Shown here one piece after another: positions 8,581 through 18,340 of a stretch of 64,000 nucleotides of DNA. The DNA is from Citricoccus sp. SGAir0253. Lineage in GTDB: Bacteria; Actinomycetota; Actinomycetes; Actinomycetales; Micrococcaceae. The DNA lies in the NCBI RefSeq assembly GCF_005877055.1, contig NZ_CP039424.1, positions 1,798,001 through 1,862,000 of the forward strand, read 5' to 3'. The notes below the pieces were generated by a model. That model ran no database searches and had not been told where the DNA came from. It saw nothing but the letters and a program-made list of their open reading frames with translations. The stretch's first letter is position 1. Each line of letters begins with the position of its first letter. The position numbers were made by a program, and so were the translations under genes.

Positions 8581-11217
8581 ATGCAGCTCACCGACCTGAT
8601 CCCCGCCCCGGACGCGCCCCGGCCGTCCCCCGACGCCGTCTACGAGGCCTTCCTGGACTGGGCCGGATCGCGGGGCATCTCGCTCTACCCCGCCCAGGAC
8701 GAGGCGGTCATGGCACTGGTCCAGGGCCACAACGTCGTCCTGGCCACCCCCACCGGCTCCGGGAAGTCGCTCGTGGCGGTCGCGGCGCACCTGCACGCCC
8801 TGGCCACCGGTCAGCGCACCTACTACACCGCCCCCATCAAGGCCCTCGTCTCGGAGAAGTTCTTCGCGCTCGTGGACCTGTTCGGCGCGGAGAACGTCGG
8901 CATGGTCACCGGCGACTCCTCCGTCAACGGGGACGCGCCCATCATCTGCTGCACGGCCGAGATCCTGGCCAACCTGGCCCTGCGGGAGGGCTCCGGGCTG
9001 GACGTCGGCCCCGTCGTCATGGACGAGTTCCACTTCTACGCCGACCCGCAGCGCGGCTGGGCGTGGCAGGTCCCCCTGCTCGAGCTGCCCCAGGCGCAGT
9101 TCCTGCTGATGAGCGCCACCCTGGGGGACACGAGCCGCTTCGAGGAGGACCTCACCGAGCGGACGGGGCGGACCACCACCACGGTGGCGCACGCCGAGCG
9201 TCCCATCCCGCTGGCCTACGAGTGGTCCGAGGACCCCGTGCAGGACAAGGTCGCCGAGCTCGTGGAGACCCGCCAGTCCCCCGTGTACATCGTCCACTTC
9301 TCCCAGCTCGACGCGGTGGAGCGGGCCCAGTCGCTGTCCTCGGTGTCCGTGGCCAGCCGCGAGGAGAAGGACGCGATCGCCGAGCGGATCGCCGGGTTCT
9401 CCTTCTCGGCCGGCTTCGGCCGCACCCTCAACCGCCTCGTGCGCGCCGGCATCGGCGTGCACCACGCCGGCATGCTGCCGAAGTACCGCCGGCTCGTGGA
9501 GCGCCTCGCCCAGGAGGGCCTGCTGAAGGTCATCTGCGGCACGGACACGCTCGGCGTGGGGATCAACGTGCCGATCCGCACCGTGCTCATCACGGCGCTG
9601 AGCAAGTTCGACGGCGAACGCACCCGCATCCTCAACGCCCGCGAGTTCCACCAGATCGCCGGGCGGGCCGGGCGGGCCGGCTACGACACCTCCGGGCTCG
9701 TGGTGGTCCAGGCCCCCGAGCACGTGATCGAGAACGCCAAGGCGCAGGCCAAGGCCGCGGCCAGGTTCGCCGGGGTCAAGGACGAGGCCGAGCGGGCCAA
9801 GCGGATGAAGCAGTCCACGAGGTCCTCGCCGAGGAAGACCCCGCCGAAGGGCTTCGTGTCCTGGGGCCGGGCCACCTTCGAGCGGCTCGTGGCCGCCGAG
9901 CCGGAGGCCATGTCCAGCCACCTGCGGATCAGCCACTCCATGCTGCTGAACATCCTCGACCGGCCGGGCGACCCCGTCATCGCCGTGCGCCGGATGATCC
10001 GCACCAGCCACGAGACGCCGGCGCGCCAGGCCGCCCTGATGCGCCGGGCGCTGGGGATCTTCCGCGAGCTGCTGGCCACCGGCGTGGTGGAGAGGCTGGA
10101 GGAGCCGGACGCCGAGGGCCGCACGGTGGACCTCACGGTGGACCTGCAGCCGAACTTCGCCCTCAACCAGCCGCTGTCCCCCTTCGCGCTGGCCGCCTTC
10201 GAGCTGCTGGACCCGGCCGACCCGGGCTACGCCCTGGACATGGTCTCGATCGTGGAGGCCACCCTCGAGCCACCCCGGCAGGTGCTCTCGGCGCAGGCGA
10301 AGAAGGCCCGGGGCGAGGCGGTCGCCGCCATGAAGGCCGAGGGCATGGACTACACCGACCGGATGAACGCCCTCGACGAGGTGACGTACCCCCAGCCGCT
10401 CGCCGAGCTGCTGGAGCAGCAGTTCGAGACCTACCGCGCCTCCGCCCCGTGGCTGCACGACTTCGAGTTGACCCCGAAGTCCGTGGTGCGGGACATGTAC
10501 GAGCGCGCCATGGGCTTCACGGACTACGTGAACTTCTACGGGCTGTCCCGCTCCGAGGGCGTGTTGCTGCGCTACCTCACGGACGCCGTCAAGGCCCTGC
10601 GCCAGACGATCCCGCAGGACGCCCGGGACGAGGAGCTCGACGTGCTGCTGGCGTGGCTCGAGGAGATCGTGAAGCAGACCGACTCCTCGCTCATCGAGGA
10701 GTGGGAGGACCTGCTGGCCGGGGACGTCGAGGAGCTGCGGCGGGACCACGAGCAGCTGGCCCCGCCCGAGCCGCCGCGGTTGACGGCCAACCGCCCCGTG
10801 TTCACGGTCATGGTCCGCAACGCCATGTTCCGGCGCGTCCGGCTGTTCGGCGACGAGCAGGACCGCGCGCTCGGCGAGCTCGGGGCCGCGGCCGGGGACG
10901 GGTTCACCGCGGACGACTGGGCGGACGCCCTGGACGGCTACTTCGGGGAGTACGAGGACATCGACGACGGCGCCGCCGCCCGCGGCCCCCAGTACTTCCG
11001 GGTGGACACGGGCCCGCGGCCCGGGCCCGACGGCGGCGCCCCGGCCGGGGTGTCCGGCTCCCGGTGGTGGACGGTCCGCCAGGTCCTGGTGGACCCCGAG
11101 CAGAACCTGGACTGGGGCATCAACGCGCTCGTGGACCTCGACGCCTCGGACGAGGCCGGACACCCGGTGATCCGGGTGGTGTCCGTGGGAGCGCCCGAGC
11201 CGGGCTGGGGCGTGTGA
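8581..11217 (+). CDS. DEAD/DEAH-box helicase, Ski2-like, with DUF3516 C-terminal region
   Basis: This 878-residue superfamily 2 helicase has Walker A ATPTGSGKS at residues 55-63 and a Walker B variant DEFH at 148-151. Motif III is MSAT and motif VI is QIAGRAGRAGYD near residue 357-368. The layout follows Ski2/Mtr4-like RNA helicases. The C-terminal half matches what actinobacterial annotations call DUF3516 and has no known function. The substrate, RNA or DNA, is not established for this subfamily. The ATG at 8581 was chosen because TAGGCT lies 7 nt upstream. An ATG-less extension to 8542 would read through the promoter. Confidence 0.88.
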   Translation: MQLTDLIPAPDAPRPSPDAVYEAFLDWAGSRGISLYPAQDEAVMALVQGHNVVLATPTGSGKSLVAVAAHLHALATGQRTYYTAPIKALVSEKFFALVDLFGAENVGMVTGDSSVNGDAPIICCTAEILANLALREGSGLDVGPVVMDEFHFYADPQRGWAWQVPLLELPQAQFLLMSATLGDTSRFEEDLTERTGRTTTTVAHAERPIPLAYEWSEDPVQDKVAELVETRQSPVYIVHFSQLDAVERAQSLSSVSVASREEKDAIAERIAGFSFSAGFGRTLNRLVRAGIGVHHAGMLPKYRRLVERLAQEGLLKVICGTDTLGVGINVPIRTVLITALSKFDGERTRILNAREFHQIAGRAGRAGYDTSGLVVVQAPEHVIENAKAQAKAAARFAGVKDEAERAKRMKQSTRSSPRKTPPKGFVSWGRATFERLVAAEPEAMSSHLRISHSMLLNILDRPGDPVIAVRRMIRTSHETPARQAALMRRALGIFRELLATGVVERLEEPDAEGRTVDLTVDLQPNFALNQPLSPFALAAFELLDPADPGYALDMVSIVEATLEPPRQVLSAQAKKARGEAVAAMKAEGMDYTDRMNALDEVTYPQPLAELLEQQFETYRASAPWLHDFELTPKSVVRDMYERAMGFTDYVNFYGLSRSEGVLLRYLTDAVKALRQTIPQDARDEELDVLLAWLEEIVKQTDSSLIEEWEDLLAGDVEELRRDHEQLAPPEPPRLTANRPVFTVMVRNAMFRRVRLFGDEQDRALGELGAAAGDGFTADDWADALDGYFGEYEDIDDGAAARGPQYFRVDTGPRPGPDGGAPAGVSGSRWWTVRQVLVDPEQNLDWGINALVDLDASDEAGHPVIRVVSVGAPEPGWGV

Positions 11218-11260
11218 GGCGCGAGGACGCGGAGACGGACGTGGACGAGAGGACGAGACC

Positions 11261-11845
11261 ATGAGCAGCACCGGGACCACCGAGGGAACCGTGAGCACTG
11301 AGGGAACCGTGAGCACTGAGGGCACCGGCACCACCGGCGTCACCCGCGCCGCGCGCCCCGGGGACGTGCCGGACATCCTCCGGCTCATCCGGGACCTCGC
11401 CGCCTACGAGCGCGAGCCGGACGCGGTGCGCAACACCGAGGAGGGGCTGCACCGCCACCTGTTCGCGGAGCACCCCGCCGTGTACTGCCACGTCGTGGAG
11501 GACGACCCGGACGGCGCCGGACCGCGCGTGGTCGGCCTGGCCCTGTGGTTCCTGAACTACTCCACGTGGGAGGGCACCCACGGCATCTGGCTCGAGGACC
11601 TCTACGTGGACCCGGCGTGCCGGGGCCGCGGGCACGGCCGGCGGCTGCTGCTGCACCTGGCGGGGCTGTGCGCCGAGCGCGGCTACGCCCGGCTGGAGTG
11701 GACCGTGCTGGACTGGAACGAGCCCTCCATCGGCTTCTACCGCTCCCTCGGCGCCGTCCCGATGGACGAGTGGACCACCTACCGGCTCTCCGGCGGCGCC
11801 CTGGACGCCGCGGCCTCCGCGGCCGCACCCGGACAGCGCGGGTGA
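11261..11845 (+). CDS. GNAT N-acetyltransferase, diamine acetyltransferase-like
   Basis: This 194-residue GNAT protein has its acetyl-CoA loop in LYVDPACRGRGHGRRLL (R-G-x-G-x-G/R) and a following EWTVLDWNEPSIGFYRSLGA. That sequence strongly resembles spermidine/diamine N-acetyltransferases, so polyamines or other amines are likely substrates. The first 28 residues (Ser/Thr/Gly/Glu) are encoded by an 18-bp tandem repeat and look unstructured. ATG 11261 follows a GAGAGGACGAG site. Two in-frame GTG codons at 11291 and 11309, each after GAGGGAACC, are alternative starts. Its stop overlaps the next gene as GTGA. Confidence 0.87.
   Translation: MSSTGTTEGTVSTEGTVSTEGTGTTGVTRAARPGDVPDILRLIRDLAAYEREPDAVRNTEEGLHRHLFAEHPAVYCHVVEDDPDGAGPRVVGLALWFLNYSTWEGTHGIWLEDLYVDPACRGRGHGRRLLLHLAGLCAERGYARLEWTVLDWNEPSIGFYRSLGAVPMDEWTTYRLSGGALDAAASAAAPGQRG
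11282..11317 (+). repeat. 18-bp tandem repeat carrying a ribosome site and GTG
   Basis: Two perfect copies of an 18-bp unit (11282-11299 and 11300-11317) and a partial third encode EGTVST repeats. Each copy holds GAGGGAACC followed by an in-frame GTG. Confidence 0.8.
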
Positions 11846-13224
11846 GCGCCGGCGTCGCGGGCGATCCCCGCCGGTTCGCCCCCCCGGCGCCCGCCGCGCA
11901 CCGGCCCGGGACCGAGGCCACGCTGCTGGACGGCACGCTCATCGCCGACCACTGGTTCGGGGTGCCGCTGGACCACGCCGACCCCGCCGGCCGGCGGATC
12001 ACGGTGTTCGCCCGGGAGTACGTGGCGGCCGCCCACCGGGAGCACCGCCACGACCTGCCGTGGCTGCTGTTCCTGCAGGGCGGCCCGGGCGGGAAGGGAC
12101 TGCGGCAGTCGCGCCTGTCCGGGTGGATGAAGGAGGCGGCCAAGGACTTCCGCATCCTCATGCTGGACCAGCGCGGCACCGGGCTGTCCACCCCGGCCAC
12201 GCGGCACTCGATCCCCACGGAGGGCGACGCGCGGGACCAGGCCGAGTACCTCGTGCACCTGCGCGCCCCGTCCATCGTCCAGGACGCCGAGATGATCCGC
12301 CGGGCCCTCGGCTCGGGGCCGTGGACCGTGTTCGGCCAGAGCTTCGGCGGGTTCTGCGTCCTGTCCTACCTGTCCTGGCACCCCGCGGGCGTGGCCCGCG
12401 CCCTCGTCACCGGCGGGCTGGCCCCGCTCGAGGGACACGCGGAGGACGTGTACCGGGCCACCTACGAGCGGATGCGCCACCGCAACGAGGAGTTCCTCGC
12501 GCGCTTCCCCGAGGACCGCGAGGGCCTGGCCCGCGTGTACGCCCTGGCCCGCAGCGGGGACGCGCGGCTGCCGGACGGTTCCCCGCTCACCCCGGGGCGG
12601 GTGCAGGCGCTGGGCATGTACCTGGGCGGCAACACCCGGATGGACCAGCTGCACTACCTGCTGCAGGAGGCGTTCGAGGGACCGGACCGGCTCTCCGACG
12701 CGTTCCTGCACGGGGTGTACCAGCAGGTATCGCGCGCCGCGAACCCCCTCTACCTCGTCCTGCACGAGTCGATCTACGCCCAGCCCGCGGAGCTGGGCGC
12801 CGTGCGCTCGGACACCGGCGGGACGGACACGGGCTGGGCCGCCCAGCGCGTGCTGGCGGACTCGCCGGGGCTGGCCGGCTTCGACCCCGAGCGCAGCACC
12901 GCCCCCCTGCTCACCGGCGAGATGGTGTTCGACTGGTACCCCCGGCTGGACCCCGCGCTGCGCCCGCTGGCCGGAGTGACGGAGGAGCTGGCCCGGCGCA
13001 CCGCGTGGGGCCCGCTCTACGACCCCGCGGTGCTCGCGGCGAACACGGTGCCGGTCGCCGCGGCCGTGTACGCGCACGACGTGTACGTGGACCGCGACCT
13101 GTCCCTGCGCACCGCGGCCGGCGTGCGGGGCCTGGCGGTGTGGGAGACCGACGCCTTCCACCACGACGGGATCGGCGACGACGGCCCCGGCATCCTGCGC
13201 CGGCTGCTGTCCCTCACCGCCTGA
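11842..13224 (+). CDS. Alpha/beta hydrolase, prolyl aminopeptidase-like (S33)
   Basis: This 460-residue S33-family peptidase has the oxyanion motif QGGPGGKG and LDQRGTGLS. The nucleophile motif GQSFGG lies near residue 160, and candidate Asp (AHDVYVD) and His (DAFHHDG) residues lie near the C-terminus. It probably removes N-terminal residues, such as proline, from peptides in the cytosol; no signal peptide is visible. The GTG at 11842 overlaps the stop of the acetyltransferase gene as GTGA, so the pair is co-translated. Its C-terminus converges on hmp 33 bp away. Confidence 0.87.
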   Translation: MSAGVAGDPRRFAPPAPAAHRPGTEATLLDGTLIADHWFGVPLDHADPAGRRITVFAREYVAAAHREHRHDLPWLLFLQGGPGGKGLRQSRLSGWMKEAAKDFRILMLDQRGTGLSTPATRHSIPTEGDARDQAEYLVHLRAPSIVQDAEMIRRALGSGPWTVFGQSFGGFCVLSYLSWHPAGVARALVTGGLAPLEGHAEDVYRATYERMRHRNEEFLARFPEDREGLARVYALARSGDARLPDGSPLTPGRVQALGMYLGGNTRMDQLHYLLQEAFEGPDRLSDAFLHGVYQQVSRAANPLYLVLHESIYAQPAELGAVRSDTGGTDTGWAAQRVLADSPGLAGFDPERSTAPLLTGEMVFDWYPRLDPALRPLAGVTEELARRTAWGPLYDPAVLAANTVPVAAAVYAHDVYVDRDLSLRTAAGVRGLAVWETDAFHHDGIGDDGPGILRRLLSLTA

Positions 13225-13257
13225 GTCACCGCCCGGGCCGTCGACCGCGCCGGCGCC

Positions 13258-14472
13258 TCAGCGCAGCAGCCAGTCGTTGGGGCTGAACAGCTCGAAGTGC
13301 ACCTCCACGGGGAACAGCGTGGTCTTGTGCGCCTCCAGCTGGTCCCGGACGTCCTGCAGGAACGCGTTGCCGCCGCACAGGTACCACTGGGCACCCACGG
13401 GCAGCGTGCCGGCCCCGGCCAGGGCCCCGAGGTCCAGGCGCTCGCCCCGGTCGCGGAAGGCCGTGACGAGCGGGGCGTGCAGCCGCGAGGTGACCTCCTC
13501 GGCCAGGTCCCGGAAGGCGTAGTCGTCCTCGGAGGCGTCGGCGTGCAGCACGGTGATCGGGTGCTCCGGCCGCGACCCGGCACCCTGCTCGGTGTCCAGG
13601 CGCCGGATGAGCGCCATGAGCATGCCGGCCATCGGGGTCGAGCCGATCCCCTGGCTGACCGTGACGATCGGCGAGGTGAACTGGTGCAGCACGAGGTGGC
13701 CGGCGGGCAGGGTCGCGTCGATCGTGTCCCCCTCGCGCACGTGGTCCTGCAGGTGGGAGCTGACCTCGCCGTCGCGCTGGACGGCCACGGAGAATCCCGC
13801 CTCGTCCCACTCCACGAGGGAGTACTGCCGCAACTGGCGCGCCCCGTCCGGCAGGCGCACGCCCAGGGAGGTGTACTGCCCCGGCCGGGTGGCGGCGAAG
13901 CCCTCCGCGGCGAAGGAGTACCGCATGACGGAGCCGGTCAGCCGGCGCCGCTCCGTCAGCCGCGCCGGGACGAAGACGTCCCCGGCGTCCACCCCGGCGG
14001 AGTCGTAGAGGCCCTGCTCGAAGCCGGTGAGCACGTCCGCCATGATCCAGTAGACCCGGTCCCAGGCCTCGGCGACCGGGGGCGTCACGGCCTCGCCGAG
14101 GACCTCGGCGATGGCGTGGAAGAGGTTGTCGTGCACCACCTGGTACTGGTCGCGGGTGATGCCCAGGGAGACGTGCTTGTGCCCGATGCGGGTCAGCAGG
14201 TCCACGGGGCTCGGCGCGGACTCGTCCACGAGCATGGCCGCGAACGTGGCCACCGAGGCCGCCAGGGCCTTCTGCTGCTCGCCGCTGCGCTGGTTGCCCC
14301 GGTTGAAGGTGTCCGCCAGCAACTCCGGGTGCCGGGAGAACATGGTCCGGTAGAACAGCTGGGCGATCTCGGTGATGTGCGCGCCCACGGCCGGGAGGGT
14401 GGCGCGGATGGTCTCCGCGTGCTCGGCGCTCAGGGCGTGGCGGTCCGCCTGGGGTGCGGTGTCGGTGTACAT
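13258..14472 (-). CDS. hmp: Flavohemoprotein (nitric oxide dioxygenase)
   Basis: This 404-residue flavohemoglobin converts NO and O2 to nitrate using NADPH. Residues 1-140 form a globin domain with the proximal His in IGHKHVSLGI. Residues ~150-265 form the FAD domain (RQYSLVEW matches RxYS), and the NAD(P) domain follows, with GIGSTPMAGML. I chose ATG 14472 because TAGAGT lies 6 nt before it. A GTG two codons upstream overlaps that spacing. No NsrR-type site was recognised upstream, so regulation is unclear. Confidence 0.93.
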   Translation of the reverse strand: MYTDTAPQADRHALSAEHAETIRATLPAVGAHITEIAQLFYRTMFSRHPELLADTFNRGNQRSGEQQKALAASVATFAAMLVDESAPSPVDLLTRIGHKHVSLGITRDQYQVVHDNLFHAIAEVLGEAVTPPVAEAWDRVYWIMADVLTGFEQGLYDSAGVDAGDVFVPARLTERRRLTGSVMRYSFAAEGFAATRPGQYTSLGVRLPDGARQLRQYSLVEWDEAGFSVAVQRDGEVSSHLQDHVREGDTIDATLPAGHLVLHQFTSPIVTVSQGIGSTPMAGMLMALIRRLDTEQGAGSRPEHPITVLHADASEDDYAFRDLAEEVTSRLHAPLVTAFRDRGERLDLGALAGAGTLPVGAQWYLCGGNAFLQDVRDQLEAHKTTLFPVEVHFELFSPNDWLLR

Positions 14473-14478
14473 GGGCAC

Positions 14479-14484
14479 ACTCTA
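14479..14484 (-). promoter_or_regulatory. Leaderless -10 element of hmp
   Basis: TAGAGT on the minus strand ends 6 nt before the hmp ATG at 14472. Confidence 0.5.
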
Positions 14485-14566
14485 GGTCGGGGGCCCCGGG
14501 GGGCTGTCCAGACCTCGGCGACGCCGGCCCGCCCCCTCCCCGCGCTCCCCGCGGCCCCGGACGCGG

Positions 14567-14602
14567 CACGGCCCGCCCCGGCGGGTGCCGGGACGGGCCG
14601 TG
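14567..14602 (-). terminator. Intrinsic terminator hairpin downstream of terC
   Basis: Arms 14567-14582 and 14587-14602 form a 16-bp stem with one mismatch and a 4-nt loop, 31 nt past the terC stop. There is no T-run, as is common in very GC-rich actinobacteria. Confidence 0.65.
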
Positions 14603-14633
14603 GGGGCGGGCCCGGTGGCCGGGCCGGGCGGGC

Positions 14634-15896
14634 TCAGACGGTCGGGCCCTGGTTCTCCACGATGGTGTTGGAGATGGTCGGGACCTCGCGGCCCTCCGCC
14701 AGGGCCGTGGACACCCGGGTCTCGTGCGCCGTGCGGAGGATCTGCGAGTAGCTGTCCTTGTGCTCGATCAGCTCGTCCCGGTACCGCGCGGGCACCGCCT
14801 CGGCGGCGTGGGTCCACTTGTCCATGAGCTCCTCGGCGCGGCGGCGCTCCTCCTCGGAGGCGGTCTCGTCCAGCCGCGTGTAGCGGTAGGCGTACTTCTC
14901 CGCGTTCTGCAGGGCGACCAGCGCCCGGCCCTTGGGGCTGGCGAGGGAGACCACCACGGTCACGATGAGCACGCCGACGATCACGAGCAGCGAGGTGGAG
15001 GTCTCGATCTCGACGACCGCGACGTTCTCGCCGCCGTTGATGAACGGCAGGTTGTTCTCGTGCAGGGCGTGCAGGATCAGCTTCACGCCGATGAAGCCGA
15101 GGATCGCGGCGAGGCCGTAGGACAGGTACACGAGGCGGTCCAGCAGCCCGTCGATGAGGAAGAACAGCTGGCGCAGGCCCATGAGCGAGAACGCCGTGGC
15201 CGTGAACACGATGTACGGGTCCTGGGTCAGGCCGTAGATGGCGGGGATGGAGTCGAAGGCGAACAGCACGTCCGTCAGGCCGATGGCGACCATGACGAGC
15301 AGCATGGGCGTCATGAGGCGCTTGCCGTTCTCGAACGTGAACAGCCGGTCGCCGTCGTAGTTCTCCGAGGCCGGCAGCACGCGCTTGGCCAGGCGGACCA
15401 TGAAGTTGTCCGCCTCGTCCTTGTCCTCCTCGTCCCCCGTGAGCTCGCCCTTGAGCTGGCCGCCCGCGATGAGCAGCAGCGCCAGGCCGAAGAGGTAGAA
15501 CACGTCCGACCAGGCCGAGATGAGGGCCGCGCCGAGGAGGATGAACACGGTGCGCGAGATGAGCGCGAAGGTGATGCCGAACAGCAGGACCTTCTGCTGG
15601 TACTCGCGCGGCACCTTGAACGAGGCCATGATGACCAGGAAGACGAAGAGGTTGTCGACGCTGAGCGCCTTCTCCGTGATGTAGCCCGCGTAGTACTCGA
15701 CCGCGTGCTGCGTGTCCCCGAACGCGAAGAACACCAGGCCGAACACGAGCGCGATGCCGATGTAGATGGCCGACCAGACGGCCGCCTCGCGGATCGTGGG
15801 GGTGTGTGCCTTGCGCACGTGGAAGATGTAGTCGAACAGCAGCAGGGCGATGATCACGGCGATCGTGATCGTCCAGGTCAGCGCATTGATCTCCAT
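14634..15896 (-). CDS. TerC/Alx-family integral membrane protein
   Basis: This 420-residue multi-pass membrane protein of the TerC family shows the hallmarks EKALSVDNLFVF and FAFDSIPAIYG, whose acidic residues lie in membrane helices, plus roughly eight or nine hydrophobic segments. TerC/Alx proteins are linked to manganese export and to metal loading of exported proteins. The ATG at 15896 follows GGAAAGGGA. The 5' region contains a probable yybP-ykoY manganese riboswitch, which fits a Mn role. The C-terminal ~90 residues are soluble and acidic. Confidence 0.92.
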   Translation of the reverse strand: MEINALTWTITIAVIIALLLFDYIFHVRKAHTPTIREAAVWSAIYIGIALVFGLVFFAFGDTQHAVEYYAGYITEKALSVDNLFVFLVIMASFKVPREYQQKVLLFGITFALISRTVFILLGAALISAWSDVFYLFGLALLLIAGGQLKGELTGDEEDKDEADNFMVRLAKRVLPASENYDGDRLFTFENGKRLMTPMLLVMVAIGLTDVLFAFDSIPAIYGLTQDPYIVFTATAFSLMGLRQLFFLIDGLLDRLVYLSYGLAAILGFIGVKLILHALHENNLPFINGGENVAVVEIETSTSLLVIVGVLIVTVVVSLASPKGRALVALQNAEKYAYRYTRLDETASEEERRRAEELMDKWTHAAEAVPARYRDELIEHKDSYSQILRTAHETRVSTALAEGREVPTISNTIVENQGPTV

Positions 15897-16009
15897 GCGG
15901 TCCCTTTCCGTCGTCGGTCCGGTGCCCACGAACCGGACCGCTCCGGGACGGAGGGTCGGCGAGGGGACACCCTGTCAGGTGTGTGCCGCAAGTCTCTCCG
16001 CCCCCGCCT

Positions 16010-16115
16010 CCCCGGCCGGCTCGCGCCGGCGGTGGAGGTGGTGGGCCGCTGCGTCCGGCTGGCGAGTCCAGCGTGCTGACGTCCGCAGTGTTCGGGATAC
16101 TCCCCTACGCCGGGG
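16010..16115 (-). promoter_or_regulatory. Probable yybP-ykoY (manganese) riboswitch upstream of terC
   Basis: On the minus strand the leader contains GGGGAGTA (16098-16105) and, about 20 nt on, CGTCA (16077-16081), the two loop signatures of the yybP-ykoY Mn2+ riboswitch. A closing stem CCCCGGC (16109-16115) with GCCGGGG (16010-16016) brackets them. The gene served is a TerC homologue, the classic target of this riboswitch. The downstream ~110 nt to the start codon could hold the expression platform. I could not run a covariance-model search. Confidence 0.75.
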
Positions 16116-16118
16116 ACC

Positions 16119-16124
16119 AGTGTA
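16119..16124 (-). promoter_or_regulatory. -10 element of the terC riboswitch transcript
   Basis: TACACT on the minus strand lies 3 nt before the 5' arm of riboswitch stem P1, so transcription would start at or just inside the aptamer. Confidence 0.45.
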
Positions 16125-16159
16125 CCGTGCCGGCCCGCGCGGCCGCGCGGGCCGGCGGA

Positions 16160-18334
16160 TCAGGCGTGCCCCGCCCGCTGCATCTGGCGCAGTTCCTTCT
16201 TCAGTTCCGAGACCTCGTCGCGGATCCGCGCGGCGAGCTCGAACTGCAGGTCCACGGCGGCCTGGTGCATCTGCGCGCTCATCTGGTCGATGAGGTCCGC
16301 CAGGTCCTTGGCCGGCAGCTTGGCGAAGTCCGGGGCGCCGCCGTCGTGCGCCACCAGGTCCTCGTCCCCCCCGGCCACCGCGTGCGCGGCCGCGGCGCGC
16401 TGCTCGTCGGTGATGGTCGCGGTGTACCCGCGCTTGCCCTTGCCGTAGCCGAAGCCGGCCTTGATCCCGCCCATGCCGGCCAGGAAGTCTGCCGAGTCGG
16501 CGTCCTCGCGGGCCAGCTGGTCGGTGATGTCCGCGATCCGCTTGCGCAGCGGCGTGGGGTCGATCCCGTGCTCGCGGTTGTACGCCTGCTGGACCTCGCG
16601 GCGGCGGTTGGTCTCGTCGATCGCGTACCGCATGGAGTCGGTGATCCGGTCCGCGTACATGTGCACCTGGCCGGAGACGTTGCGGGCGGCACGGCCGATC
16701 GTCTGGATCAGCGAGGTGGACGAGCGCAGGAAGCCCTCCTTGTCCGCGTCCAGGATGGACACGAGGGACACCTCGGGCAGGTCGAGCCCCTCGCGCAGCA
16801 GGTTGATGCCCACGAGCACGTCGAAGGTGCCCTTGCGCAGTTCGCGCAGCAGCTCCACGCGGCGCAGGGTGTCCACGTCCGAGTGCAGGTACTCCACCTT
16901 GACCCCGTGCTCGAGCAGGTACTCGGTGAGGTCCTCGGCCATGCGCTTGGTCAGGGTGGTCACCAGCACGCGCTCGTCGCGCTCGGTGCGCACCCGGATC
17001 TCCTCGAGCAGGTCGTCGATCTGCCCCTTGGTCGGCTTGACCACGAGCTCGGGGTCCACGAGCCCCGTGGGGCGGATGATCTGCTCCACCACGCCGTCGG
17101 CCTGGGCCAGCTCGTACTTGCCGGGGGTCGCGGAGAGGTAGACGGTCTGGCCGATCCGCTCGAGGAACTCGTCCCACTTCAGCGGCCGGTTGTCCATGGC
17201 CGAGGGCAGCCGGAAGCCGTGCTCCACGAGGGTGCGCTTCCGGGACATGTCCCCCTCGTACATGGCGCCGATCTGCGGGATCGTCACGTGGGACTCGTCC
17301 ACCACGAGCAGGAAGTCGTCCGGGAAGTAGTCCAGCAGGCAGTGCGGGGCGGAGCCGGCGGGCCGGCCGTCGATGTGCCGGGAGTAGTTCTCGATGCCGT
17401 TGCAGTAGCCCATCTGCTGCATCATCTCGAGGTCGTAGGTGGTGCGCATCCGCAGCCGCTGCGCCTCGAGCAGCTTGCCCTGGGCCTCGAACTCCTGGAG
17501 CCGCTCGCGCAGCTCGTCCTCGATCGAGGTGACCGCCTGGTGCATCCGCTCGTCGCCGGCCACGTAGTGCGAGGCCGGGAAGATGTACATCTCCTCCTCC
17601 TCGCGGATGACGTGGCCCGTGAGCGGGTGCAGGGTCTGGATGGACTCCACCTCGTCGCCGAAGAACTCGATGCGGATCGCCAGCTCCTCGTACATCGGGA
17701 TGATCTCCACGGTGTCCCCGCGCACCCGGAAGGTGCCGCGGTGGAAGTCCTGGTCGTTGCGCACGTACTGCATCCCCACGAACCGGCGCAGCAGCTGGTC
17801 CCGGTCCATCTCCTGGCCGCGGCGCAGGGTGACCATCTGCCGGATGTACTCCTCCGGGGTGCCGAGGCCGTAGATGCAGGACACCGTGGCCACCACCACC
17901 ACGTCCCGCCGCGTCAGCAGGGCGTTCGTGGCGGAGTGGCGCAGCCGCTCGACCTCCTCGTTGATCGAGGAGTCCTTCTCGATGAAGGTGTCCGACTGCG
18001 GGACGTAGGCCTCGGGCTGGTAGTAGTCGTAGTAGGAGACGAAGTACTCGACCGCGTTGTGGGGCAGCAGCTCGCGGAACTCGTTCGCCAACTGCGCGGC
18101 CAGGGTCTTGTTCTGCACCATGACCAGGGTGGGGCGCTGGACCTTCTCGATCAGCCACGCGGTCGTCGCGGACTTGCCGGTGCCGGTGGCGCCGAGCAGC
18201 ACGACGTCCTTCTCCCCCGCCTGGACGCGCTCGGCGAGCTCGGCGATCGCCTTGGGCTGGTCACCCGAGGGCCGGTACTCCGAGATCACCTCGAAGGGGG
18301 CCACCTGCCGGTTGATCTTCTGCGCGAGGCTCAT
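16160..18334 (-). CDS. uvrB: Excinuclease ABC subunit B
   Basis: UvrB is the DNA-damage-verifying helicase-like subunit of nucleotide excision repair. This 724-residue protein has Walker A GATGTGKS at residues 48-55 and the beta-hairpin region [15 protein letters not shown]. Walker B is VVDESHV, and a C-terminal UVR motif ([20 protein letters not shown]) contacts UvrC. ATG 18334 fits the conserved N-terminus. TACGGT lies 6 nt upstream, so the mRNA is probably leaderless, and a LexA-box-like sequence overlaps that -10. An upstream GTG at 18349 would run through the promoter. Confidence 0.96.
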   Translation of the reverse strand: MSLAQKINRQVAPFEVISEYRPSGDQPKAIAELAERVQAGEKDVVLLGATGTGKSATTAWLIEKVQRPTLVMVQNKTLAAQLANEFRELLPHNAVEYFVSYYDYYQPEAYVPQSDTFIEKDSSINEEVERLRHSATNALLTRRDVVVVATVSCIYGLGTPEEYIRQMVTLRRGQEMDRDQLLRRFVGMQYVRNDQDFHRGTFRVRGDTVEIIPMYEELAIRIEFFGDEVESIQTLHPLTGHVIREEEEMYIFPASHYVAGDERMHQAVTSIEDELRERLQEFEAQGKLLEAQRLRMRTTYDLEMMQQMGYCNGIENYSRHIDGRPAGSAPHCLLDYFPDDFLLVVDESHVTIPQIGAMYEGDMSRKRTLVEHGFRLPSAMDNRPLKWDEFLERIGQTVYLSATPGKYELAQADGVVEQIIRPTGLVDPELVVKPTKGQIDDLLEEIRVRTERDERVLVTTLTKRMAEDLTEYLLEHGVKVEYLHSDVDTLRRVELLRELRKGTFDVLVGINLLREGLDLPEVSLVSILDADKEGFLRSSTSLIQTIGRAARNVSGQVHMYADRITDSMRYAIDETNRRREVQQAYNREHGIDPTPLRKRIADITDQLAREDADSADFLAGMGGIKAGFGYGKGKRGYTATITDEQRAAAAHAVAGGDEDLVAHDGGAPDFAKLPAKDLADLIDQMSAQMHQAAVDLQFELAARIRDEVSELKKELRQMQRAGHA

Positions 18335-18340
18335 GGTCCC

